Made by a program: the position numbers and the translations under genes. From Guadua angustifolia (taxonomy: Eukaryota > Streptophyta > Magnoliopsida > Poales > Poaceae): DNA of 64,000 bases. Below the pieces are notes generated by a model. That model saw only the letters and a list, made by a program, of their open reading frames with translations. It had not been told where the DNA came from and ran no database searches. This document shows positions 43,118 to 53,813 of the stretch, one piece after another (positions within the stretch are counted from its first letter, which is position 1; every line of letters starts with the position of its first letter). The stretch lies in contig CM070514.1 in assembly GCA_036346375.1 (NCBI GenBank), forward strand, positions 20,240,463 through 20,304,462. Reading direction: 5' to 3'.

Positions 43118-44063
43118 ACTTCGTCCACATCTTGCATGTTACTTAGATCTACACCCTCCAAACCATGCATTACAACCCCATCTCCATAATAAATCCTAAA
43201 TGGAACTCGATTTCGCCATATCTCATAATCCATTCATTCACCCACTAATTAATTATCTTACGTACAAAATACTATGACGTAACATAACTATACCTACATG
43301 GTACGTAAAATATATATCTAACCGTAAAAACATCTACATTCCTAATAATTCATATCGATGTAGTTATATCTCAGTAAAAAAATTACATTTCCATCAATAT
43401 GTACCGATATACTCCTATCCGTAAAAATTCATTCCTAACAATATATACATTCAGATCGATGTACTTATATATTAAAAAATACTCATTCAGAATTATATTT
43501 CCTTCAATATATACCGATATACTCCTATCCGCAAAAAATATCTAAATTTTCTAAATTAGAACTAGCTGTGACCTATCAATTTACCTACATTTATCCGTAA
43601 CATACATCTAAAACTATTTCTAATCTACCACTATTTACTGCTACAATGCTCTAGATCTAATTATTTCTAACATATCATAATCTACACTGCTAAGAAAAGT
43701 AAACAACAAAAATAACAAAATTTTACCTCAAAAACGGTGGGGCGCAGAATCTCCCTTCTTCCTTCTCTCTTCCCTCTCTCCTCTTCCTCTTCCCTTCCTC
43801 TCTCTCTCGTTCTCTTCCCAGCGCACAAATGAGAACAGACGCGCGATCGCTCATATATATGTTCTGTCAGACTACCATCGTCGGCGACAGAACCCGCGCT
43901 CGCTTTGCCGCACGACCATCGGTCGATTTTTCATCGTCTTGACGCTAAATGCGTCGACAGATGTTTTTTTCATTGCCGCGACGTTCGCCAGGCGACAGCG
44001 CCGTTGTTCCTGTCGCACGTTAGCGTGCGACAAGAGATTTCGCCACACGCGAACTGCTGTTGC
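43118..44063. other. MULE 5' region between transposase and right TIR
   Basis: AT-rich leader (43200-43740), then a CT-rich run TTCCTTCTCTCTTCCCTCTCTCC-like (43755-43815), typical of a transcribed 5' leader for the minus-strand gene once read as GA-rich. Imperfect TIR similarity begins near 43860. Confidence 0.5.
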
Positions 44064-44190
44064 CGTGTATTTTTTCTATTTAGGCCCCTGTCGCACTTCC
44101 AATGTGCGACAGAGGTATATTTCTGAAAAATTTTTTGGTGGAATATTTTTGAAATTCCGAATAAAAAATGTATTATTAAAAAAAAAATTC
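44064..44190. repeat. Right terminal inverted repeat of the MULE
   Basis: Partner of 34991-35115. It includes CTGTCGCACTTCCAATGTG with the inner palindrome GTCGCAC/GTGCGAC. Confidence 0.85.
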
Positions 44191-45235
44191 CAATATCGAC
44201 AAGATTGGATCCTAGTGGCGCATGCGGTGCTATGTGCGAAGCACTGAAATTAATTGTGACAAAAACTTGACTGAGCAGCTATGTACACGTGTATGCTTTC
44301 CTGTGAGTGTAGATTTCAACTTAGTGTTTGGGGCGGTCGTCCACTTACTGGTTTGAATAATTTTAGAATACGGATTTTATTGGATTAGATATTTGTCGTA
44401 TAGTATGAGATCAGATACGAATATGGTTTTTTTTTTGTTGAATACAGATACGAATTCAGTAGCTCACTATCCATCGGATACGTATATAGATTCAGATAAT
44501 CCGAATATGCATGTAGACTGGGCTAGTCTACTCTTTTGCCCAAAAAGATTTTTGAATTTCAAAATTAATTTTTAATTTAATTAATCTATAAATCAAATTT
44601 TAATTATTAAAATAGGCAAATCAGCTCAAAAAATTATAAAATTTTTTGAAGAAGTTCCTTGTACAATCTATCATTTAAAAAATTTATTTTTAAGATTTTA
44701 TCAGTTTTAAATTTTCTAAAAATCCAAAAAAGTGTCCTTAATAGGAAAATATTTTAAATATGTAGCTAAAATGCATAAAAACTCATAAATACATAATTTA
44801 TTATTTTAAATATAATTCAACAAAGAATACAAATCTTGGGTTATTACATGTTCTTCATGAATGTTTGAGCAAATAAAGTAGTTACTTTTTTAAATTTTGT
44901 GTGTATAATCGAAAGAGTTATTGTGTTTTGATAAATATCCATGACCATATACGATTCGATTCATATTCGTTCCGTATCTGTATTTGATATTATTCATATT
45001 TGTATCTGTATTCGTATCTATCTCCGAGAAAAAAAAATATGAAAACAAATATGTTAGAGCCAATACCATCCGTATTCGATCCATTTTCATCCCGAACCGT
45101 GGAGGACCGAAAATAAATGTTGTTAAGGTCTGAACAAGTTGAAGGACCAAAGCAAACTTTTCCATGCTAGAATTTGTTACTGTTCTAGCCGACTCTGTAT
45201 TAGTTTTTTTTCGTAAATAGCCAGCACGGGAAAAA
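44191..45235. other. AT-rich stretch with inverted 'ATACGAAT' motifs
   Basis: No gene. The words GATACGAATA and CAGATACGAATTC at 44390-44490 reappear inverted as TATTCGTTCCGTATC and GTATTCGTATC at 44960-45030, suggesting the two halves of an old hAT- or MITE-like insertion. I could not define its ends. Confidence 0.4.
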
Positions 45236-45249
45236 ATTTTTGGTCTTTC

Positions 45250-45415
45250 CGGCGAATGGGATCCGCGAGATTTTTTTTAAAATTTTTTTCTAGCGGACTG
45301 GATCCGCTGGAATTTTTTTTATTGATTTTACTGCACTTCCAACGGACTGGATCTGTTGGAATTTTTTTATTGCTTTTACTGCACTTCCAGCGGACTGGAT
45401 CTGCGATTTTTTTCC
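45250..45415. repeat. ~52-bp tandem repeats with hairpin potential
   Basis: The phrase AGCGGACTGGATC(C/T)G(C/T)TGGAATTTTTTTATTG, then TTTTACTGCACTTCCA, occurs nearly three times at about 45293, 45343 and 45390. GCGGACTGGATCCGCTGG can fold on itself. Confidence 0.8.
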
Positions 45416-45534
45416 TTTTTTTTTTTGCAACTGCAATGTTTTTCATTGTGCGCTGATAAACAGTAACTAGCGATGAACAATAACTTTCAACGGATCTGGA
45501 AGTGTGGTGAAAATAATAAAAAAATTTCAAGTGG

Positions 45535-46220
45535 ATCAGTAGGGCTTACTCATGACAAGGACACCTACATCTCCAACCGTTAAACTATAGGTGCGTCTGA
45601 TGATCAACTGGTTTTCATTGACTAGATTGTACTAGTTGCATTGGAAAATTGGATGCTTGGAGATGAAGGCAGCGGTGGTTAGCCGTTGACCGTCATGCTT
45701 TGATCTAAACAAACCAAGGGTGGCCAGAAATCCATACGCTTCTTGATGTGTTCTTACTTCATCGTTGCCAAGCATTGCTTGATTGATTGATTTCTGCCCG
45801 ACAACTTGCTGCCTAAGCATCGAAAGATTTACATTACATTATGACGTACTGACAGAGTGACAGGTCACAGCACAAGAGCAATGCGACTATGGGTACTCTA
45901 CGAAAAGGTGTCCTCACATGGGGACTACCCTAAGTGCCGTCCAATTACGCACTGTAGCACAGATGGACGGCATCGGGGACAGTCCCCACAAAGATTTGTT
46001 GCATACTTGTCTTTTCTCCTAATCCTAAATCGTGTAAATCGTATCACACATGCAACCATGCCTGCTTGCTGCTTATAACATACAATAAAATGATATTAGT
46101 CATGAAAATATGTTAATTGATAAATAAATTAGTCTCATTTTCATGCTGTCGAAATTTTGTTTTGTACAGTATGTTCGAAGTTCAAAAGAATTGGCTATGC
46201 ATGTTTTCATCTAACATCAT
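45535..46220. other. Non-coding stretch, nothing recognised
   Basis: Ordinary composition, no ORF with a known motif. GCCGTCCAATTACGCACTG..ACAGATGGACGGC (45932-45975) is a long imperfect inverted repeat. Confidence 0.4.
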
Positions 46221-46223
46221 CTA

Positions 46224-46485
46224 ATCCCTCTGGTCACAAATAAATATCATTTTAGACATCGACACGGTCTCCAAAATATAGTTTTGACCACTTATTTTAT
46301 TATAATATATTTATAAAACCTAATAAAAATTATAATATCATGAAAGTACTTTTCGAGACAAATCTACACATATGATTTTCATATATTCAATTTAAATATT
46401 AAACAAGATATTGACAGTTAAAGGTTTGAAAGTTTGACTGTACGTATCTATATCCAAAATGATAATTATTTGTGATTGGAGGAAG
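46224..46485. mobile_element. Stowaway-like MITE
   Basis: 262 bp with inverted ends: ATCCCTCTGGTCACAAATAA (left) and the inverse of CTTCCTCCAATCACAAATAA (right). It is flanked by TA on both sides (46222-46223 and 46486-46487). The CTCCCTCYG..CACAAATAA..ATCATTTT end sequence is the standard Stowaway type of grasses. Non-coding and AT-rich. Confidence 0.8.
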
Positions 46486-46487
46486 TA

Positions 46488-47099
46488 GTTTATATATAAG
46501 GATGTAAGAGAATATATATTTGGCAAAGTGGACCTGAATTTGGCACAGTTTTGCATGCCTACTGAAAATTTTTGCCCTAATGGTACACCAATTCAAAGAT
46601 TATTCCATTGATCGTCTCAAAAGGGAAAAATGTAAAAGATTATTTTCAAGCTAATGCATGGTACTTGTCCATGATATATCTCCACTCCACATTGCTTTAG
46701 GCTTTAAAACATGCAGGGACTTAAAGAGTACGTTAAGACTTGCAGAATAAATTAAGAACTCTCACCTAATTAAACCTGGCTTCATCATATAATTAAGCCT
46801 ATGAGTTGAAACCGAGCTTAAGCCAGCAAATAAACTTTTCAATCCAATTGGCGGTCCCATGTTGTTACAGGCCGTTAGTTCATGCAGCATGGGATAAAAA
46901 TGATCATATCCAATAGAATTCTAGCTCAATCCCGTTGGCATGCTCACGGTTCCATGTTTGAGGAAATAAACTAAACAAGGTCTTCACATACCAAGTACCC
47001 TGGCAAATTAACGAAACTTCCTCCGAAACTAGTGTTCTGACCATTGAATTCAGACAGGTACGTAAAAGCTCACAGATATAGTTCAGTTTTATGTGAGCC
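46488..47099. other. Non-coding stretch before repeat R copies 2 and 3
   Basis: No gene was seen. AT-rich; no repeats recognised. Confidence 0.4.
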
Positions 47100-47295
47100 G
47101 GTATATACTACGTCTACGTGTCTACGTCATGTACGAATAGGCGCCCTCGATGCTACTCCTATTTGACTTTCAATTCAGTCATTGTCTTTGCCAATTAGCA
47201 ACTACTACTAGTAGCCCCTTTAATTACTATACTAATGTTCCAAAGCATGCATGCTCTGACACGACCGGAAGCATCTGCTAGCAGTGCTATGTAGT
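47100..47295. repeat. Local repeat R, copy 2
   Basis: Matches 32358-32545 over its length with small insertions, including the GGAAGCATCTGCTAGCAGTG end. It is followed by a unique stretch with a TATA-like ATATATAAGTAG (about 47322-47333). Confidence 0.88.
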
Positions 47296-47340
47296 ATATC
47301 GATCATGTTGCTGCTGTCAGCATATATAAGTAGAGCCATC

Positions 47341-47490
47341 GGTATGTACTACGTGTCTACGTCATGTACGAATAGCCCTCGATGCTACTGATCCTATTTG
47401 ACTTTCAATTGTCTTTGCCAAGCAACTACTACTAGTACGTAGCCCCTTGACTATACTAACGTTCCAAAGCATGACATGCTGACACGACAT
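47341..47490. repeat. Local repeat R, copy 3
   Basis: About 242 bp downstream of copy 2. It shares CTACGTGTCTACGTCA, GTACGAATAGCCCTCG and CAACTACTACTAGTA. It lacks the last 25 bases of copies 1 and 2. Confidence 0.88.
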
Positions 47491-47597
47491 GATATGGTAT
47501 ATTTGCACAATAATTGGGGTGCGAAATAATCCAAGTGCGGATTTTGCATGTGCATGAGAACTGACCACTACTATAGAATTGGGCATCACAACCAGTC

Positions 47598-47885
47598 TAT
47601 TAGAAGCGGTTTGGTATAAATCCGTTGTGATGTTCGCACCAGAAGCGGTTCGTAGGCAACGGTCTGGAGAGCGCTTCCAGAAGCGGTTTGAGACACGAAC
47701 CGCTTCTGAAACTTGCGTTCTAGAACCGGTTCTTGTCTCAAACCGCTTCTGGAGCTCTCCCGCCAACGCATTTAAATGCTTGGCTCGTGTACAGAAGCAG
47801 TTTAAGAAAAGAACCGGTTCTAGAACGCAAGATCCATAATCGGTTCATGTCTCAAACCGCTTCTGGAAGCCCTCCCGCCAGTGCA
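47598..47885. repeat. Subterminal repeat array of CACTA H
   Basis: About ten copies of AGAAGCGGTTT/AAACCGCTTCT and the related AGAACCGGTTCT in both orientations, spaced 15-40 bp. The words CTCCCGCCA(A/G)(C/T)GCATTTAAA recur at 47757 and 47873. Such arrays bind the CACTA TNPA-type protein. Confidence 0.88.
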
Positions 47886-48676
47886 TTTAAACCCTTCTTC
47901 CACCACGAGCCAGCAGAGGTGATCGATCAGAGAAGAGGCGGCCCAGCGCTGTTCTTGGGGGGAGGTGCTGTCCAAATTTTTAATTGCAGGTGATTAGCTC
48001 CAAATTAAGTGTTTCAAAGTTAGTAACATCATGCCAACATCCTTCTCACCTAGATATTGCTATTTTTTTCAATGGATGTGGAGAAATCTTGATTTGTTCT
48101 TGTTGAAAGGTGTTTCTTAGCTAGCTCACTCTAGAACTTTTTAGGCAAGGCCAGGATCAATTGTAGGGAGTTGTACCCCAAAATTTGTTTTGTATGCTTG
48201 TTTTTGTTGTTATATAAAAATGTAGGGTGGAGATCTAGTTCAAAATATGACATTACAAGGTAAAGGTGATTGGAAATTTTAGATCTAGGTGCTTGTTATC
48301 TTTAGAATCTTAAATATCACAATAAGTTGGGAAGATCTAGGTACATTGCAAGGAAGTAATTATTGGTGTATGCAATAAAATAGAAAAACATGTAGAAGGA
48401 TAAAAAATAATTACAAAGATAGAAAAGGGATAAAAAATAATTAGAAATGTAGGTCTTTAATTGGATGAAAGTGTAGGTGGAGCATTTTTTGTTGGAGAAG
48501 AAAAAATATGGTCATTAATTGTAGACTCAAGAAGAAAAAAATAATTACAAAGGAAGATCTAAGTATTCGTGAGCTTTAGATTTTAAATGTAACTATAAGT
48601 TAGGTTATAATTTTTGTAATAAAATTTGTTATAATTTTTAATGAAATTATAACTTGGTGTAGATGAACCGCAATGG
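47886..48676 (+). other. Leader or intron of the CACTA H transposase gene
   Basis: A short GC-rich block up to 47990 ends at GCAG/GTGATTAG, a good splice donor. AT-rich sequence follows up to TTGGTGTAGATGAACCGC before the transposase ATG at 48677. It is probably a 5' intron of about 0.7 kb. No ORF. Confidence 0.5.
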
Positions 48677-51183
48677 ATGTATAATGCGGACCGCCGCCGA
48701 GAGAGTTCATTGATGGCGCAGCGAGCTTTTCTCGATGCGGCTGTTGCATTCTTGCCTCCAGGCAGCTTTATAAGTTATCCGTGTGTAGATTGCAAGAATG
48801 AGAAGGAGCACTCCCATCGATGGCAAGTTATGAACCACTTGATCATGAGAGGTTTCATGCCAAACTATACCTGTTGGACCAACCATGGCAAAGTAGAGGC
48901 GATTAGCTATGAAGACGATGAAGAAGGCGAGGAAGAGGAAGGTGGATTCAACAGTATCCCAATCGGCACGCAATACTGTTCCGCGGAAGATACACTTGGT
49001 GACTTTGGTGATGATGAGCTAGACCAAATGCTGCATGATGGAGAGGGAGACTACACAGATGAAAGACAGTTTGAGAAGTTCCAGTGCATGTTAGAGGACC
49101 ACAGAACTCCTTTGTACCCAAACTGTGGGCAGGGCCACAAAAAGCTACGTACCACACTGGAACTCATGCAATGGAAGGCCACAAATGGTGTGTCAGATAA
49201 GGGATTCGATTAGTTGTTATCACTCATAAAGAAGTTGCTTCTAGAAGATAACACTCTGCCCGAATCTACATATGAAGCCAAGCAAGTCGTCTGTCCTTTG
49301 GGATTGGAAGTACAGAAGATACACGCATGTCCTAATGATTGTATCCGGCATCGCAATGAGTATGCCGATTTGGATGTTTGTCCAGTGTGCAAAGAATCAC
49401 GGTATAAGGTGAAGCGTAATGATCCAGGTGAAATAGATGGGGAGCGTAAGAAGAAGAGACCTCCAGCTAAAGTGTTGTGGTATTTCCCTGTGATCCCCCG
49501 ATTGAAACGTATGTTTGCTAACAAAGCGCATGCGCAGATGATGCATTGGCACAAAGAAGAGTGTAAGGATGACGGGATGCTTAGACACCCTGCAGATGGC
49601 TCACAGTGGAGGAAAGTCGACCAAACGTACCCGGACTTCGCAGATGAGGTGAGAAACATAAGGTTTGGGTTGAGTACTAATGGGATGAATCCTTTCGGAG
49701 AATTGAGCAGCAGCCATAGCACCTGACCTGTTACACTATGTATCTATAACATTCCTCTATGGCTGTGTATGAAGCGAAAGTACATCATGATGCCGTTGTT
49801 GATCCAAGGCCCCAAGCAACCTGGAAATGACATCGATGTCTACCTGAAACCATTGGTTGAAGATCTTGTGACGTTGTGGGAGGATGGTGCATGGGTATGG
49901 GATGAGTACAAAAGGGAGTACGCATTTCACCCTACGCGCATTGTTATTTGTAACAATCAATGACTAGCCTGCTCTCGGTAACCAATCCGGCCTAACTATT
50001 AAAGGATATAGAGCCTGCATTCAGTGCTTAGATGAAATGGACGGCATGTACCTAAAAAACTCTCGGAAGGTTGTGTACATGGGTCATCGTAGGTTTCTTC
50101 TTACGAGTCACTCGTTGCGGAAGAAAGGTAGGAAATTGAACGGGCAACCAGACCTTCGTGCAAGGCCTCAGCATCGTAGTGGGCCACGTGTGTTTGCTAT
50201 GGTAAAGGATTTGAATGTAGTATTCAGAAACGGTCTTGGTAGCAGACATGGGTAGAATGTGGATGGTCAGGCACCCATGTGGAAGAAAAAATCAATATTT
50301 TGAGACTTGCCTTATTGGGAAGTCATGGAGGTTCGTCACTCACTTGACTTCATGCACATCACGAAGAATGTCTGCTTGAACCTGCTAGGGTATATAGATA
50401 TGTACGGCAAATCGAAAGATACACTGCAAGCTCGGAAGGATCTTAAACTCTTGGAACTGAGGAACGACCTACATCCGGAAAAGAGAGGGAAAGGACAATA
50501 TTACCTACATCTTGCGAGCTACACTCTAAGCAAAGAAGAGAAAAAAAAGTATGATAGAGTGCTTGAACAGTGTGAAGGTCCCTTCCGGATACTCCTCGAA
50601 TGTAAAGAGACTCATAAACATGAAAGAAAATAAAATCGTACACATGAAATCCCATGACTGTCTTGTGTTAATGACACAGTTGTTGCTAGGGGCTGTGAGA
50701 GGCATACTGCCTGAGTGGGTACGGGGGACAATCACAAAGCTGTGTTCTTTTTTCAACACGGTTTCACCGAAGGTCATTGACCCAGATAAACTAAGTAAGC
50801 TGCAGGATGACGTGGTACAAAGTGTGGTTAGTCTTGAGATGATATTTCCTCCTGCATTCTTTGATATTATGGTTCATCTCCATCGCTCACCTTGTCAAAG
50901 AGATAGGTATTCTCGCACTGGTATATCGCACAACATGTTCCCTTCGAGAGGTACATGAGTGTGCTAAAGAAGTATGTCCGTAACCGTTCTCGTCCGGAAG
51001 GATGCATTGCCGAGGGTTATGGGACAGAGGAGGTGATTGAGTTTTGTGTGGATTACATTAATGATCTAAATCCGATCGACGTCCCTATATCACGCCATGA
51101 GGGGAGGCTATGGGGAAAAGGGACACTAGGAAGGAATGCAATTGCATGCAATGATCTTCTTACATTTAAGCAAGCACATTTCA
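48677..51183 (+). pseudogene. TNP2-type CACTA transposase (truncated)
   Basis: The first 178 codons (48677-49210) hold the transposase-associated domain: ISYPCVDCKNEKEHSHRW, MRGFMPNYTCWTNHG, then an acidic stretch. The frame continues after a single TAG at 49211-49213 into the TNP2 core (CPNDCIRHRNEYADLDVCPV, the cysteine-rich start; YFPVIPRLKRMF; MRHPADG-like MLRHPADGSQWRKVD). A second stop (TGA, 49724) sits at a conserved Trp position. Later pieces shift frame: IKGYRACIQCLDEM (about 50000), RHSLDFMHITKNVC (50330), VLMTQLLLGAVRGILPEWVR (50665) and RPEGCIAEGYGTEEVIEFC (50990). The match ends at TFKQAHF (51181). The C-terminal third is absent. It cannot be active. Confidence 0.9.
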
Positions 51184-52388
51184 TGAGGACGGCGCCGCAG
51201 GAGTTGGCGTCGGTGCAACCGGCGTCGGAGGAGGGGCGATGCCACCGCTTCGGGCACGCTTGGCGAAGCGGTGGAGTCAGTGGCAGCAGGAGCTTGGCCC
51301 TCGGCACGGGCCCGCATGGGGTCCGCGCCCGGGGCATCCGGAGCGATTCGCTGTTTGCCTGCGCTTCGATCGTCGGCCCGGGGCTGGTCCCTAATCACCA
51401 AGGGACCGCGGGCCGGCACCACGGCGGGACCAGTGGAGTCCATGGCCGAGAACGATTGGATGATCCGAAGGCGCTCTGCGAACTCCAGATCGCAGAGTGG
51501 TCGGTCCTTGGCCGAAAAGTCTAGGCCGCTCGGCACTGGCGGGAGCAGCCTGGATAGCCATCTTGAGATGTTAGGGCCATCTAGGTTTCCCTCGCCTAGC
51601 ATAGAAAGAAGACAGGAATATTAGTCAATGGTGATCGTGAAGAGGAATATGCATTCAAAATAAGGGCAACAGGACTTACCGTCCGGGTACGTGCGCGTCA
51701 TGTCATCGTCCCTTGTATACTGCCATGCAGGGCGGGCACGACGACGGAGGGGGCTGATCCTCCGAGCCATGAAGTCCCGACCACCGGCGCCTTAATCAGG
51801 TAGGCCCCAGAATCGTTGATACGGGCCGCCATTGCCAAGAGCTCCGCCGTCTCCTCGACAGGCGAGCTCCGGCTTCCATGATTTCCACCTGCGTGCGAGG
51901 GCATCAGGAGGTCGACCCATTGTCGTCGGCGTAGAGCGATCGCTCCGCCACGTCTTCCAGTTAGATTTTGGTTGAAATGGAATGTAGCGGGGGGCCGACC
52001 CGTCGCGGAGACGAAAGTGGCAGCTCCCACGATTCATTGTCGGCCGTGAGCCGTGGACAGTGAAGAAGTAGCGGAAGAGAGGAAGGTTGGGCATCACCCC
52101 TACGAACATCTCGCATAGGTAGGCGAAGGTGGAGAGGATGACGATGGAGTTGGGGGAGAGATGGAGATGATGGATCTCATAGAAGTGAAGGACGGTGAGG
52201 AAGAATTCAGAGAATGGCGGCACCAGGCCAGCCATAAGACCCCAGGCGAAGACGATAATCTCCCCTGGATTGCAGCTTGGCACGAGGGTTCCCTGGCAAA
52301 GGTGGAGAGAGCCCTCGGGTGCCATCTTGGCGAGAAAATCCACCTTACCCTGGCCAACGGTGGAAGGAAGCAGAAGAGGTTGCACCAT
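51184..52388 (-). pseudogene. Antisense extra ORF (Transposase_28 type), truncated copy 1
   Basis: Exon 1 runs from ATG 52388 leftwards to about 51680 on the minus strand. It contains the 'putative gypsy type transposon' domain: EIIVFAWGLMAGLVPPFSEF, LHFYEIHHLHLSPNSIVILS and CEMFVGVMPNLPLFRYFF. A frameshift follows near 51800. A clean 84-bp intron (51679-51596 on the minus strand; GTAAGT donor, GTGCTAG-like acceptor) leads to exon 2 (GEGNLDGPNISRWLSRLLPP, then LCDLEFAERLRIIQSF). Where copy 2 has a stop codon, this copy reads CAA (EGQAPAATDST), so the stop in copy 2 is new. The gene ends at the junction with CACTA H. Function unknown; it runs opposite to gag-pol. Confidence 0.85.
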
Positions 52389-52486
52389 TGAAGCAGAAGC
52401 AAAGTTCTTTTAGCAAGGAAGATGAAAGGGCAAAGAGCAATGTGCGCCAAGAATCGTATAGGCGTCAACCATCTTGGTTGAAGCGC

Positions 52487-52500
52487 GTATATATACATGC
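52487..52500 (-). promoter_or_regulatory. TATA box of antisense ORF copy 1
   Basis: TATATATA-like text (GTATATATACATG on plus) lies about 100 bases upstream of the ATG at 52388 on the minus strand. The same site at the same distance is found in copy 2. Confidence 0.6.
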
Positions 52501-52734
52501 CCTCACGTGAGACGGTTCATTTAACAGCAAAAGGACGTGACGTTTCGGGTCCCAAGAAAAATCGGCGGAAGTGGGGAGGACCGAGGCGGTTGCATGCTCA
52601 GAAGTGGTGGGCCCATCCAAAACACACCGACATTAAATGAGGACTAAAAAGTACGTGGGCGCTGTTCCAAGACGGCCACAGGGGCTCTTTGTCTTGTACT
52701 TTGCACCGTGGTACCCTCCGCCGCAGTAATAGTA

Positions 52735-53050
52735 GGCCCAAGTGGCTCAGCCCGCCGCGGGCGCTTAGCGGCGGTGGGTGATCATGCCACTGTCGGGCGA
52801 GAAGCCCACGGGCGGCTCGGGCGAAGCGGTGGGCGATCATGCCCGCTCGCGGTGGTAAGCTCACGGGCGGCTGGCGGCGGTGGGCGATCATGCCTCGCCG
52901 CTGGCGTAAGCCCACGTGGCGGCTGGCGGGCGGTGGGCGATTATGCCTCAGATTGGGCGAAAGCCTACGTGGCGACTGGCGAGTGGGTGGCGATCACGCC
53001 TACTGCGTCGGCGGTAAGCCCGTGGCGGCCGGGCGAGTGGGCGGGTGATC
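52735..53050. repeat. LTR subrepeats with GGGCGATCATGCC core
   Basis: Five degenerate units of about 60-65 bp, each with GTGGGCGATCATGCC and AAGCCCACG(T/G)GGCGGCT. The same units occur in the second LTR (63470-63790) and, diverged, at 60113-60250. Confidence 0.82.
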
Positions 53051-53410
53051 GGCCCCGCTTCGTCGAGCACGCGAAGGCAACCAAAGGAATAAGGAGAAGG
53101 CTTCGCCTCGAAGTCTCCTTCCCCTGACATGCTGTGTCAGGGCCATTAATTTCGAAGAATACTGCTATCGACACGACGACGGCCCATCCCTCTGACGCCT
53201 CTCACTAAACCCATCGCATGAGTGTCATATCCCGACGCCGACAGGGCGAAGCCTCACGGCGGCATTAAATAGGGCTTGAAGGACAAGGCTACAGCGACAG
53301 GCATAATAAATGAGTCATGGGTCAGTGAGTTAAGGCTCGAATGATGGGTGTAATTAATGAGTCATAGATCAGTATAGCGTCACCTTCTCACCTGCCCGGG
53401 CCAACCCGTC

Positions 53411-53420
53411 TATATAAGGG
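53411..53420 (+). promoter_or_regulatory. TATA box of the first LTR of G
   Basis: TATATAAGGG in the LTR, followed by GCGCCCC and a purine-rich stretch; the likely promoter of gag-pol mRNA. Confidence 0.75.
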
Positions 53421-53721
53421 CGCCCCGGTGCATGGAGGAGGGGGGTCAGTCGATAGGTAGGAGGTTTGGAGAAAGAAGAACTATTGTAATCGCCTCCATA
53501 TTTCCTCAACAAAGGTCTAGCAGGACGTAGGGCTATTACTCACGCTGGGGGCCTGAACCTGGGTACATCACTGTGTCCATTGATCTGTTGATCCCCAGGG
53601 TTCATCGTGAGAGAGTCGTTAGGGTTTCCGGCCACGAAGACACCCTCTACCGAACCATACCTTCCATCCTGGGAGTAGTCAACCCTGTTAGATTGGCGGG
53701 TCTGTCCGATGGAATCGCCCG

Positions 53722-53742
53722 TGGCGCGCCCAGTAGGGGGCT
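53722..53742 (+). other. Primer-binding site of element G
   Basis: TGGCGCGCCCAGTAGGGGGC closely resembles the TGGCGCGCCAGGTAGGGG form common in grass Tat elements. Confidence 0.78.
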
Positions 53743-53813
53743 AGTGGTTGGCTCACCTAGCCATCTCTCCGGCGGATTTCGGTCTTCTGTCCGAAAGAAC
53801 CTTGCCTCTGGTG

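Larger units (their letters stand above)
34991..44190 (-). mobile_element. Mutator-like element (MULE) with transposase and plant-mobile-domain gene
   Basis: 9.2 kb bounded by inverted repeats of at least 115 bp (34991-35115 and 44064-44190), which share AATTTTTTTAATAATACA, CAATGTGCGACAG-like and GCCTAATAGAAAAATACA text. Similarity continues more weakly inward to about 300 bp. The minus strand carries a decayed MuDR-type transposase (43117-40539) and, downstream, a plant mobile domain gene (40090 to about 38900). A 9-bp target duplication could not be confirmed: the flanks AACTCGGGT and CAATATCGA differ. Confidence 0.8.
47566..51183 (+). mobile_element. CACTA transposon H, 5' part (right end not in window)
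   Basis: It starts with the terminal repeat CACTACTATAGAATTG after GAC. A dense subterminal array follows (47600-47890), then a leader or intron and a TNP2-type transposase that stops abruptly at 51183, where element G material begins. The other terminal repeat should lie beyond 64000 if G simply inserted into H. Confidence 0.85.
51184..52689 (-). mobile_element. Partial copy of element G's 3' interior (antisense ORF region), upstream of the first LTR
   Basis: It matches 61919-63406 over its whole length, in the same order and orientation, and is joined directly to an LTR at 52690. It is therefore the 3' interior end of a preceding G-type unit that shares its LTR with the next one. It is truncated at 51184, where it meets the CACTA transposase. 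Confidence 0.88.
52690..53720 (+). mobile_element. First (shared) LTR of element G
   Basis: It begins TGTCTTGTAC at the end of a decayed polypurine tract (CACAGGGGCTCTT) and ends before the primer-binding site at 53722. About 1.03 kb. A TATA box (TATATAAGGG) is at 53411-53420. The 63407 LTR matches it well in its second half. Confidence 0.82.

Noticed and set aside
44390..45030. Possible hAT or MITE-like element with inverted ATACGAAT motifs
   Set aside because: The motifs are short and AT-rich, and no terminal repeats or target duplication could be defined.
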